This document shows positions 16,174 to 23,400 of a stretch of DNA of 29,922 nucleotides, piece by piece (positions within the stretch are counted from its first letter, which is position 1; every line of letters begins with the position of its first letter). Under the pieces are notes generated by a model. The model worked only from the letters and a program-made list of their open reading frames with translations, ran no database searches and was not told the DNA's origin. A program made the position numbers and the translations under genes. Where the stretch lies: the NCBI GenBank assembly GCA_943354465.1, contig CALRCC010000003.1, positions 1 to 29,922 on the forward strand, read 5' to 3'. Origin of the DNA: Candidatus Ryanbacteria bacterium (GTDB lineage Bacteria > Patescibacteriota > Minisyncoccia > Ryanbacterales > GWA2-47-10b).

Positions 16174-16232
16174 CCACTTCTTCCCACTTTTCTACCACTA
16201 TGTACTCAATATACACCACTAACCTATCCACT
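16174..16232 (-). promoter_or_regulatory. MraZ operator array: five phased AGTGG boxes
   Basis: AGTGG (minus strand) occurs at 16174-16178, 16184-16188, 16195-16199, 16216-16220 and 16228-16232. Steps between box starts are 10, 11, 21 and 12 bases, close to whole helical turns. The three boxes nearest the gene extend to AAGTGGG, AAGTGGG and TAGTGGT. MraZ of other bacteria is known to bind direct GTGGG-type repeats spaced by about one turn upstream of mraZ, so this is a likely autoregulatory site. It covers the region where a -35 would lie. Confidence 0.72.
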
Positions 16233-16265
16233 CACAACACCTTTGTGAAAAGAAACCAAAATCCT

Positions 16266-16274
16266 TGTGGATAA
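16266..16274 (-). promoter_or_regulatory. Consensus DnaA box
   Basis: TGTGGATAA on the plus strand is the exact complement of the TTATCCACA consensus. A 7-of-9 relative, TTATCAACC, lies at 16312-16320 on the other side of a hairpin. It may be a DnaA binding site with a regulatory role. One perfect box is not enough to call an origin. Confidence 0.4.
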
Positions 16275-16277
16275 AAG

Positions 16278-16303
16278 CAAAATGCCCCCTCGGGGGCATT
16301 TTG
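16278..16303. terminator. Strong hairpin terminator after lysS
   Basis: CAAAATGCCCCC (16278-16289) pairs perfectly with GGGGGCATTTTG (16292-16303) around a 2-base centre, so a tetraloop is likely. On the minus strand it is followed by CTTTTAT, giving a broken U-tract, and it lies 31 bases after the lysS stop. It is the likely end of the greA-lysS transcript. Confidence 0.78.
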
Positions 16304-16334
16304 TGCACAGGTTATCAACCGCGAAAAGAGAGTT

Positions 16335-17795
16335 TTATTTTGGCTTCATTAACGGAAAGAGCTGCGATTCGCGTATACTCTTGCCTGCCAAGAAGCTAAA
16401 TACACGTTCGGACATACCAAACCCGAAAATAGGTGGCATACCATATTCCATTGCCTCTATATATTCAAAATCAGCCATTTGTGCTTCTTCATCTCCTGCG
16501 TCTCGGAGTGCTTGCTGATGCTCAAAGCGCTCACGCTGATCAAGCGGGTCGTTGAGCTCATTGAAGGCCTTACCTATTTCACTGCCTGCCAAAATAATCT
16601 GAAAACGATCTACAACTCGCTGGTCATCTTTGTTTTTCTTTGCGAGCGGTTCGAGATATGTGGGCATACCGGCCAAAATTGCAGGACCACTTATCGTTCG
16701 CCGTAATTGCTTCCACAAGAAATCTACGGCGCGCCCTGTCTCTGTGATATCACCCTTGTAATCAGGAATATGTTTTTGAAGAAGCCCGCGCCCTGCGCCG
16801 GGAGACTGGTCTACTTCGCGCGGATCAAATCCGTACTCGTCATGCATGTATTTGTTGTAGTCAATCTGTTTCCATTCTGCGCCAAGATCAATTTCATGTT
16901 TACCAATTTGAAACTGCAGAGTTCCGAAGGTCTCTTGAGCGACTGTGCGAAGCAAATCAATAAGCATTGGGACTCCACGTCGAGCGTCTTGATACGCCTC
17001 ATAAAACTCAAAATGCGTATAATCTTGAGCATGTTCAAAAGACATTCCTTCATTTCTAAATACCCTACCAATCTCAAAGACTTTTGGAAGTCCGCCTACG
17101 ATAAGTTTTTTGTGCCAAAGCTCGTGAGAAATCCTCAAATATACATCCATATCAAGCGCATTGTGGTGAGTCGTAAAAGGTCGCGCTTCCGCACCACCTG
17201 TCTTTGTCTCCAAGATTGGCGTTTCTACCTCCACAAACCCTCGTTTCAACATAAAAGAACGAATAGTGTTCCAAAATATCGAGCGTTTTTTTGCGATACT
17301 CGCGACATCGGGATTGAGCAACATATCAAGATATCGCTTACGGTAACGCTCATCTTCATCTTTAAGCCCGAACCATTCATCAGGGACTTGATTGAGACTT
17401 TTTGCGAGCATCCGCCAACTCTCTGCCAGCAGTGAATTCATCCCACGTTTTGTTGTGAATGCCTTGCCAGCGACCTCTATAAAATCGCTTACGCTCACAG
17501 TCTCTACGAAGAGATCAAAGGACTTCTCGCCAATATCGTCTTTTTTTATCAATGCCTGAATGCGCTCTGTCCCATCAAAAAGGTCAACAAATATAATGCC
17601 TCCTTGATCTCTCTGCGACATAATTCTGCCGGCGAGTATTACTTTTTCTTGAGAGCTTACAAGAGATTCAAAAGATTTTAAAAAGACTGCATTTTCATGC
17701 GTACGAAAGGACTCGGCAGGATATGGATCGATCTCCTGCTTTTTTAGTATTGCCAGCTTTTTAAGGCGCTCAAATCGTATATCTTCAGCGGACAT
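16335..17795 (-). CDS. lysS: Lysine--tRNA ligase, class II
   Basis: Charges tRNA-Lys. The 486 residues have an N-terminal OB-fold anticodon domain (about 50-130, with LAGRIMSQRDQGGIIFVDL) and a class II catalytic domain. Motif 1 lies around residues 172-195 and contains RGFVEVETPIL. Motif 2 (about 244-268) begins VFRNEG. Motif 3 (from about 455) contains the conserved Arg as R464 in FGFGMSERVF. NELNDPLDQRERF and EAMEYGMPP are LysRS-specific. Motif 2 reads EHAQDYTHFEFYEAY where most bacteria have HNPEFTMLE, and motif 3 has MSER in place of GIDR, so this is a divergent branch. It follows greA by 26 bases and is probably transcribed from the greA promoter. Confidence 0.94.
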   Translation of the reverse strand: MSAEDIRFERLKKLAILKKQEIDPYPAESFRTHENAVFLKSFESLVSSQEKVILAGRIMSQRDQGGIIFVDLFDGTERIQALIKKDDIGEKSFDLFVETVSVSDFIEVAGKAFTTKRGMNSLLAESWRMLAKSLNQVPDEWFGLKDEDERYRKRYLDMLLNPDVASIAKKRSIFWNTIRSFMLKRGFVEVETPILETKTGGAEARPFTTHHNALDMDVYLRISHELWHKKLIVGGLPKVFEIGRVFRNEGMSFEHAQDYTHFEFYEAYQDARRGVPMLIDLLRTVAQETFGTLQFQIGKHEIDLGAEWKQIDYNKYMHDEYGFDPREVDQSPGAGRGLLQKHIPDYKGDITETGRAVDFLWKQLRRTISGPAILAGMPTYLEPLAKKNKDDQRVVDRFQIILAGSEIGKAFNELNDPLDQRERFEHQQALRDAGDEEAQMADFEYIEAMEYGMPPIFGFGMSERVFSFLAGKSIRESQLFPLMKPK

Positions 17796-17821
17796 AAGTG
17801 GCGAGCCTAATGCGTATCACG

Positions 17822-18292
17822 CTAAATAATCTCAATAATCAGATATTCTACGGGTCCGCGCGGAGTAGAGGCGGAGACTTTTTCATTTTTGTGTCTACCT
17901 AAAAATGCTTTGCCGAGCGGTGACTCGTACGAGATTTTTCCATGCGCTGGGTCAGATTCTTCGCGTCCGACTATCATAAATGAGTCTTCACTGCCCTTCG
18001 CCTTACTACATCGTACTGTAGATCCGAGCCGTACCTCTGAAGAATCTGAATGTAAAATAATAGATGCGCGAGATATGATATCTTCAAATTTTGAAATCTC
18101 TGCCTCATTCACCATTTGCTCTTCTTTGGCTTCTGAATATTCGGCGTTTTCAGAAAGATCGCCCAAGCTTTTGGCGAACTCTAGACGCTCAGCGATTTCT
18201 ACACGGCGAGATGTTTTTAAGCTCTTAAGCTTAGCTTCGAGCTCTTTTAATCCTTCTGGAGAGAGATATTCGCGATCATCGGAAAGTGTCAT
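17822..18292 (-). CDS. greA: Transcription elongation factor GreA
   Basis: Rescues backtracked RNA polymerase by stimulating transcript cleavage in the secondary channel. The 156 residues begin with an N-terminal coiled coil (about 10-78: YLSPEGLKELEAKLKSL...). The tip motif GDLSENAEYSEAKEEQ has the acidic residues needed for cleavage (about 44-60). A C-terminal FKBP-like domain ends in GPVEYLIIEII. Length is normal (about 158). It is preceded by the best consensus promoter in the window, with an mRNA leader of about 25 bases, unlike most promoters here. lysS is downstream. Confidence 0.96.
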   Translation of the reverse strand: MTLSDDREYLSPEGLKELEAKLKSLKTSRRVEIAERLEFAKSLGDLSENAEYSEAKEEQMVNEAEISKFEDIISRASIILHSDSSEVRLGSTVRCSKAKGSEDSFMIVGREESDPAHGKISYESPLGKAFLGRHKNEKVSASTPRGPVEYLIIEII

Positions 18293-18324
18293 ATATTATA
18301 TTTATTCAACCTATAAGAGCCTTT

Positions 18325-18353
18325 ATTGTAAAAGAATAAATGGCATATGTCAA
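18325..18353 (-). promoter_or_regulatory. Consensus promoter of greA-lysS
   Basis: On the minus strand there is TTGACA (18348-18353), a 17-base spacer and TACAAT (18325-18330). The -35 includes the TGA stop codon of the upstream mrdA gene. The distance from the -10 to the greA ATG is 32 bases, so this transcript has a real leader. Confidence 0.85.
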
Positions 18354-20065
18354 CGCAAAATGCCGTCAATTCCGCCATTATCCATGATCCAACGAAACAG
18401 CTCTGATACAGCAGATGGAGCTCCAACAAGATTAGCCCTTGGTCCTGATTCTAGAAAAAACACAATACCAATCTTAGGATCGTCGGCCGGCGCAAACCCT
18501 ATAAACCATGAATGTACACGATCTTTCAATCCGCCGACTTCTGCTGTACCTGTCTTGCCAGCCATCTGTGGCTTCACCCAAGCGACTGACGCAGCCGTAC
18601 CTCCATTGGAGGCGGCGGCACGCATGCCGTCGAGCACAGCATTGAGATTTTTTTGATTAAACGTGAGCTTCTCAAACTGTTCTGGCGATTTTCCGGCAGA
18701 CTCTGCTACATGAAATTCTGCCAACGTTCCGCCTGTCGCGAGAGCGCTTAATGCACGCGCCGCTTGAAGCGGGGTCACCAAAACATCGCCCTGACCTATA
18801 CTCGCGTGATATGTATCACCGACACGCCAAATCGGATTTTCAGGATGAAGCGTTTTCTTTGATTCAACATCTGGTATAAATCCGATTTTTTCACCATCAA
18901 GATCGATGCCAGTCGATCTGTCAAATCCAAATTTTTCAAGCCATAATTTTATACGCGCTATTCCAAGCCCTTTTACGTCGCCAAAGCCACCGCCAATAGT
19001 ATAAAAATATACATCTGACGATACAGCGATGGCTCTACGCAAATCAACATATCCATGAGCTTTCCAGTCGAGGAATCTGCTCGGCTTGCTTGGATTAAAT
19101 GGATTTGGTAGCTCAAGTACGCCAGAGCTATATATACTTTTATGTTCATCTATGACGCCTTCTTCAAGCGCGGCCAGTGCCACGAACGGCTTGATTATTG
19201 ACCCTGGCGCGTACGTGCCAGCAAGCGTGCGATTAAAAAGAGGCGTTCGCTTGTTCGAAAAAAGTTCTGTAGCTTCTTTTTTGCTAAGTCCACGCGCGAA
19301 TGCGTTCGCGTCATAACTCGGCACACTTACCATAGATGCGACAGAACCGTCTTTAACAGAGAAAATGATTCCGCCGCCTCCACGAAAACCGCGCTCACGC
19401 ATAACGCGATCAAGTACTTCCCACGACTTCTCTTGAAGCGCGGCATTGATTGTTGTTTTTATATTTTCACCCTCTTTTGGCTGTACGATAAGGCCGTGCG
19501 AGATTATCTCGCCAGATGCATCAAGCTCTTGATCGCGTCTGCCAGCCACACCGCGCAATTTTGTATCATATCTGCTTTCAAGGCCTGTCTTTCCAATTGC
19601 CACAACACCTAGCGAATCTAGCCCCAAGTCTTTCTCTACTTGTGACGGAATGCCTACATATCCTACAAGATGGCTAAACGCGTACGGATGGCGCATCGAT
19701 CTGCGGTATCGTATCTCTCCTTTTTCATCAGTATACGCCTCATTGGTAGCGATTATGGAGCCAGTCCTATCATAAATAACACCGCGTGGAGGATTTATAT
19801 ATGCAGTCTCAATATAATTATATTCTGAACGCAATGTAAGCTCATCTCCACGAACAATCTGAAGCCAAAATGCGCGTCCAACTAAAAACAGGCCAAAGAA
19901 TGTTAAGATTGTACCAAAAGATAGAAAAGCCCTACTGCTTATCGGTTTTTCGATTGAACCCTCGAGACGCTCTCTTGAAAATCCTGGAATCTCGTGGGCA
20001 TCAAGAAAAACCTCATCTAGAGTGAGGTGGTCATGCAAACGGATTTTTTTCTTCAGCCATCGCAT
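18350..20065 (-). CDS. mrdA: Elongation transpeptidase, penicillin-binding protein 2
   Basis: A class B PBP that cross-links lateral-wall peptidoglycan together with MreBCD and RodA. The 571 residues show a cytoplasmic tail (about 1-45), a membrane helix (about 47-68), a pedestal domain with NPPRGVIYDR (91-100), and a transpeptidase domain. Active-site motifs are S289-I-I-K292 (in YAPGSIIKPF), S349-S-D351 and K504-T-G506 (in MAGKTGTAEV). The S-x-D second motif is usual for PBP2-type enzymes. The unusual acidic N-terminal segment TLDEVFLDAHEIPGF precedes the helix. The ATG at 20065 overlaps mreD by 35 bases. Position after mreBCD supports PBP2; rodA, often next, is not in the window. Confidence 0.94.
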   Translation of the reverse strand: MRWLKKKIRLHDHLTLDEVFLDAHEIPGFSRERLEGSIEKPISSRAFLSFGTILTFFGLFLVGRAFWLQIVRGDELTLRSEYNYIETAYINPPRGVIYDRTGSIIATNEAYTDEKGEIRYRRSMRHPYAFSHLVGYVGIPSQVEKDLGLDSLGVVAIGKTGLESRYDTKLRGVAGRRDQELDASGEIISHGLIVQPKEGENIKTTINAALQEKSWEVLDRVMRERGFRGGGGIIFSVKDGSVASMVSVPSYDANAFARGLSKKEATELFSNKRTPLFNRTLAGTYAPGSIIKPFVALAALEEGVIDEHKSIYSSGVLELPNPFNPSKPSRFLDWKAHGYVDLRRAIAVSSDVYFYTIGGGFGDVKGLGIARIKLWLEKFGFDRSTGIDLDGEKIGFIPDVESKKTLHPENPIWRVGDTYHASIGQGDVLVTPLQAARALSALATGGTLAEFHVAESAGKSPEQFEKLTFNQKNLNAVLDGMRAAASNGGTAASVAWVKPQMAGKTGTAEVGGLKDRVHSWFIGFAPADDPKIGIVFFLESGPRANLVGAPSAVSELFRWIMDNGGIDGILR

Positions 20066-20474
20066 AGATGCCTACTGTATATGCAGCTCGTAATCCCATA
20101 ATAAGCGTAAAAATAAAAAGACATGCAAGAAATTGACGCGCCGCAAAAACGCTCCCGCGTGATAATAGCGCATCATAAGCAGATCTCTGTTCAAATAAAA
20201 AGATAAAAGATACAAAGAGTACTTCAACAAAAATACCAGCAAAAAATGCAACGATAACGCTCATTAACGATGTCATATCAAAAAATGTGATGAGCTTGCG
20301 CGTCAGCGCCCACCCACTACCAAGCGCCACTGACATCATGCCAAATCTAAACGGCGAAAAAAATTCAGCCACAAAAATAGCTAACACCACGCTTATCCAA
20401 AAAAACCTCCGTGCGCCTGGAGCCAACAAGGCTACAAATGGAGATACTAGCAATATATCAATTAGCGTATTCAT
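20031..20474 (-). CDS. mreD: Rod shape-determining membrane protein MreD
   Basis: A 147-residue hydrophobic protein with about four or five predicted membrane helices (roughly 5-19, 24-40, 63-92, 110-130). It belongs to the MreBCD-PBP2 elongation complex. MreD sequences are poorly conserved; the call depends mainly on size, hydrophobicity and its place between mreC and mrdA. The start ATG overlaps the mreC stop as ATGA and the end overlaps mrdA by 35 bases, indicating strong translational coupling. Confidence 0.8.
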   Translation of the reverse strand: MNTLIDILLVSPFVALLAPGARRFFWISVVLAIFVAEFFSPFRFGMMSVALGSGWALTRKLITFFDMTSLMSVIVAFFAGIFVEVLFVSFIFLFEQRSAYDALLSRGSVFAARQFLACLFIFTLIMGLRAAYTVGIYAMAEEKNPFA

Positions 20475-21100
20475 CGTATATTCGTATTTTCTTCTCGCAC
20501 GTCAACCAACGAAAGAGTATAAAGGTTTACTGGGCTTTGAACAATAATTGTTATAAAAGGATCTGACGCAATATCAACTATATCAACTACAGAACCGATA
20601 CCTAACCGCGCGACCTGGTCTTCAACCACCATATCGCCTTTTGCGATGTCAGCGCCTCGAGGAAGGCGCGCCTCAAGCAACATCGCTCCCTTTCCATGTA
20701 ATTCCATAGGGATGCCTGACCTGCTCAAAACGCCGTGAATAATAAATCCTGGTGATGTGATAGCCTCTACTTTTGATGTGATACTTCCTTTTGTAACAAC
20801 AATGCCGATCATGGTATCACCAGAGATAATGCTTGAACCCTCTGACACTGCCGAGCTAATAATAAAAGTATTTTGAAATTCGTCTGCACGACGCGCTATG
20901 ACTCGTGCCTTGCCTTCTGTGACAGACATATCTCCAGAGATTATCTCTTGAAATGAGCGAACGCCCAATATTATACCGCCTAACCCATCAAGCACTAGAC
21001 GCTCTGCTGGCACCAAAATCTTTGTAAAAAGAATGATGGTAGAAAAAAAAAGGACAACCGCGATAATAAAAATACGCGTACTAACTGATCGCCGTCTCAT
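20471..21100 (-). CDS. mreC: Rod shape-determining protein MreC
   Basis: A bitopic periplasm-facing scaffold that links MreB filaments to PBP2. From the ATG at 21100 the product is 209 residues: a basic tail MRRRSVSTR, a membrane helix (about 10-32), a short helical region, and the beta-rich MreC domain. That domain contains SGDTMIGIVVTKGSITSKVE, LLEARLPRGADIAKGDMVVE and GLGIG-type turns. Most MreC proteins are 270-330 residues, so the coiled coil is short here. An upstream ATG at 21145 would add 15 residues that lie inside mreB and lack membrane or family character. The chosen start overlaps mreB by 20 bases. Confidence 0.87.
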   Translation of the reverse strand: MRRRSVSTRIFIIAVVLFFSTIILFTKILVPAERLVLDGLGGIILGVRSFQEIISGDMSVTEGKARVIARRADEFQNTFIISSAVSEGSSIISGDTMIGIVVTKGSITSKVEAITSPGFIIHGVLSRSGIPMELHGKGAMLLEARLPRGADIAKGDMVVEDQVARLGIGSVVDIVDIASDPFITIIVQSPVNLYTLSLVDVREENTNIR

Positions 21101-22133
21101 AATCTGTCTCAACGAGTATCGGTCGCAATAAATCAAGATCTTCAACTATAATGCCAGTGCCTCGTACAACGGCTGTAAGAGGATCTTCAGCAACTCGCAC
21201 AGGAACGCGTGTCTCTCGCTCAATTAGCGTAGCAAGACCTCTTAATAGTGATCCGCCACCTACCAAGACAATCCCACGATGGATTATGTCTGCTACAAGC
21301 TCCGGTGGCGTAAGCTCTATAGTTTCTCTAACTGATTTAATAAGCGTAGCGATAGACCCACGTATTGCTTCGCGCATATCAACGTCAGTGACAAGGACTT
21401 CGCGAGGCAAGCCTGTCACCAAATCACGACCACGCATTGTCGCCTCAAGTGCCGACGGTTGTGCCAAAACAGATCCTATAGCTATTTTTAGATCTTCAGC
21501 GGTACGCTCACCCAATAACAGCTTGAACTCATCTCTAGCGTATTGGATAATATCACTGTTAAGCCGATCACCTGCCACATTAAGATTCTTTGCCGCTACT
21601 ATACCGCCAAGAGAAACGACTGCGATGTCAGTAGTACCGCCACCGATATCTACGATCATATTGCCGATAGGATCTTGGACATCAAGACGCACGCCGATAG
21701 CCGCTGCCATTGGCTCTTCAACTAAATGCGCTTCTTTCGCGCCTGCCGAAAGCGTAGCATCGCGTACTGCTCTACGTTCAACTTCCGTGATACCAGACGG
21801 GATCCCTACGACGACGCGTGGACGAGAAAATCTAGATGATCTACCACCCATTGCGCGCTTAATAAAATAACGCAACATCTCCTCTGTAACTTCAAAATCA
21901 GAAATAACGCCGTTAACCAACGGGCGCACGGCGACGATATGGCTTGGAGTTCTGCCAACCATACGCTTTGCTTCCGCGCCAACTGCAACGACGTGACCAG
22001 TCTTCTGATTTATAGCAATAACTGATGGCTCATCAATAACAATGCCGCGTCCGTGCACATAGACGAGTGTGTTTGCGGTGCCAAGATCAATGCCAATATC
22101 ACTACGCGTGATAGATAAAAATTTACCTAACAT
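21081..22133 (-). CDS. mreB: Actin-like rod shape-determining protein MreB (copy with mreCD)
   Basis: A filament-forming ATPase at the inner membrane face that guides lateral wall synthesis. The 350 residues carry the actin-fold phosphate loops DIGIDLGTANTLV (12-24) and DIGGGTTD (162-169), the EEPMAAAIG helix with the catalytic Glu (E140), and the adenosine motif VGGGSLLRGL. The N-terminal MLGKFLSI is a likely membrane-binding amphipathic stretch. Length is normal. It overlaps proS by seven bases at its start and mreC by 20 at its end. A second MreB is encoded at 26578-27591. The neighbours mreC, mreD and mrdA mark this one as the canonical copy. Confidence 0.96.
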   Translation of the reverse strand: MLGKFLSITRSDIGIDLGTANTLVYVHGRGIVIDEPSVIAINQKTGHVVAVGAEAKRMVGRTPSHIVAVRPLVNGVISDFEVTEEMLRYFIKRAMGGRSSRFSRPRVVVGIPSGITEVERRAVRDATLSAGAKEAHLVEEPMAAAIGVRLDVQDPIGNMIVDIGGGTTDIAVVSLGGIVAAKNLNVAGDRLNSDIIQYARDEFKLLLGERTAEDLKIAIGSVLAQPSALEATMRGRDLVTGLPREVLVTDVDMREAIRGSIATLIKSVRETIELTPPELVADIIHRGIVLVGGGSLLRGLATLIERETRVPVRVAEDPLTAVVRGTGIIVEDLDLLRPILVETDYETAIS

Positions 22134-23353
22134 ATCAGCCTCAAAAACGCGCCTATATCCATTAATGTAGCTTCGGATTCTGCCCTCTTTTTAACTTCAA
22201 TTTTTCCTGCTTTGACTGTTTTTTCTGAGATGACGATTCGCCATGGGATACCTATCAAATCGGCATCAGAGAATCGTTCACCTGGAGTCTTACCAAAACG
22301 ATCATCAAAAAGAACTGAAACTTTGTTTTGCTCAAGATCAAAGATAACCTTTTGCGCCTCTTCATTTACTGAAGATGACAGGGCGAGAACATGGACGCGG
22401 AAAGGTGCTATGGATTCTGGCCATATAATACCGTGATCATCATGCGACACCTCCACCACCGTACCCATAAGTCTGCCTGGACCTATACCGTACGATCCCA
22501 TGATTACTGGCTTTTTCTCCCCATTTTCATCTGTAAACGATAATCCAAATGCCTCTGAAAACTTGGTGCCGAGTTTAAAAATATTGCCCACTTCTATGCT
22601 TTTGCTAGTCGCCAAAGGTTTTTTACATGACTGGCAATTCACAACATCTCCTATAACCTCTTTATTGCGCGCAAACAAACATTCTTTGCAATAAATAATT
22701 TCATCTTCACCTGCGTCAGACACCACTTGAAATTCATGAGAATACTCTTTGGTGAATGCGCCACCTGATGCCTCGACACAATACGCTTTAAGTCCTACGC
22801 GCTTAAAAATCTTATTATACGCACCCTTAACAACTTCATAAAATACATCAAGCTCTTCGCGCGTTGCGTTGAAGCTGTATAAGTCCTTCATCAAAAATTC
22901 ACGGCCACGGATAATACCAGATTTCGCGCGCGGCTCGTCTCTAAATTTTGTTTGTATCTGATAAGCGTACTGCGGAAGATCGCGGTACGAGCTTATATGA
23001 GAAAGAGCAATCTTTGTGATGGCTTCCTCGTGCGTCCAGCCAAGTCCCATATCGCGTCCACCTCTATCCTTAAGCTTATACATTTCTTCAACCTTCCACC
23101 TGTCAGTCGTCTCCCAAAGATCGCGCGGCTGTAAAGCGGGCATATAAAGCTCGACACCACCGATCGCATTTATTTCCTCGCGAATAATCGCGTTTATATT
23201 TTCAAGCGTTCGCAATCCGAGTGGCAAATATGTCCAAACGCCAGCAACCAATTTATCTACAAATCCGCCTCTAATAAGAAACTCAGCGTTTACACTGACG
23301 TCGTCTTTTGGCGCCTCTCTTAGGGTTTTCGCAAATAAATGTGACTGCAACAT
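22127..23353 (-). CDS. proS: Proline--tRNA ligase without editing (INS) domain
   Basis: Charges tRNA-Pro. The 408 residues follow the bacterial ProRS catalytic core: MLQSHLFAKTLREAP at the N-terminus, the TIL-type loop WTHEEAIT, motif 2 around FRDEPRAKSGIIRGREFLMK, and motif 3 in MGSYGIGPGRLMGT. The C-terminal anticodon domain follows from about residue 310. Typical bacterial ProRS is about 570 residues and has a roughly 180-residue insertion that clears Ala-tRNA-Pro. Here only about 14 residues separate the two cysteine pairs C222/C225 and C240/C243 at that site, so the insertion is gone while a zinc-ribbon-like pair of CxxC motifs remains. The ATG lies six bases after a -10-like hexamer. 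Confidence 0.95.
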   Translation of the reverse strand: MLQSHLFAKTLREAPKDDVSVNAEFLIRGGFVDKLVAGVWTYLPLGLRTLENINAIIREEINAIGGVELYMPALQPRDLWETTDRWKVEEMYKLKDRGGRDMGLGWTHEEAITKIALSHISSYRDLPQYAYQIQTKFRDEPRAKSGIIRGREFLMKDLYSFNATREELDVFYEVVKGAYNKIFKRVGLKAYCVEASGGAFTKEYSHEFQVVSDAGEDEIIYCKECLFARNKEVIGDVVNCQSCKKPLATSKSIEVGNIFKLGTKFSEAFGLSFTDENGEKKPVIMGSYGIGPGRLMGTVVEVSHDDHGIIWPESIAPFRVHVLALSSSVNEEAQKVIFDLEQNKVSVLFDDRFGKTPGERFSDADLIGIPWRIVISEKTVKAGKIEVKKRAESEATLMDIGAFLRLIC

Positions 23354-23359
23354 GGGAGT

Positions 23360-23388
23360 ATAGTAGCACCCACCCTAGAAATTGAAAA
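23360..23388 (-). promoter_or_regulatory. Probable promoter of proS (near-leaderless)
   Basis: On the minus strand there is TTTTCA (23383-23388), a 17-base spacer and TACTAT (23360-23365), ending six bases before the proS ATG. Each hexamer matches consensus at 4 of 6. The distance equals that seen at corA and dnaB, which raises confidence. Confidence 0.45.
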
Positions 23389-23400
23389 TACCCAAATGAC

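Noticed and set aside
16149..16334. Replication origin in the mraZ-lysS gap
   Set aside because: Only one perfect DnaA box, no neighbouring dnaA or dnaN, and no clear unwinding element; kept only as a possible DnaA site.
16707..17435. A 242-codon open frame on the plus strand, opposite lysS
   Set aside because: The sequence has no domain character, is rich in Cys, Phe and Lys runs typical of an antisense shadow, and lies wholly within a secure lysS.
17889..18656. A 255-codon plus-strand open frame across greA and the mrdA end
   Set aside because: Serine- and proline-rich shadow of two secure genes; it also runs through the greA promoter.
21101..21145. An earlier mreC start adding 15 residues
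   Set aside because: The extension lies inside mreB, and the basic tail plus membrane helix expected for MreC begins at the ATG at 21100.
21151..21870. A 239-codon plus-strand open frame opposite mreB
   Set aside because: Arginine-, serine- and threonine-rich composition, no recognisable domain, fully antisense to mreB.
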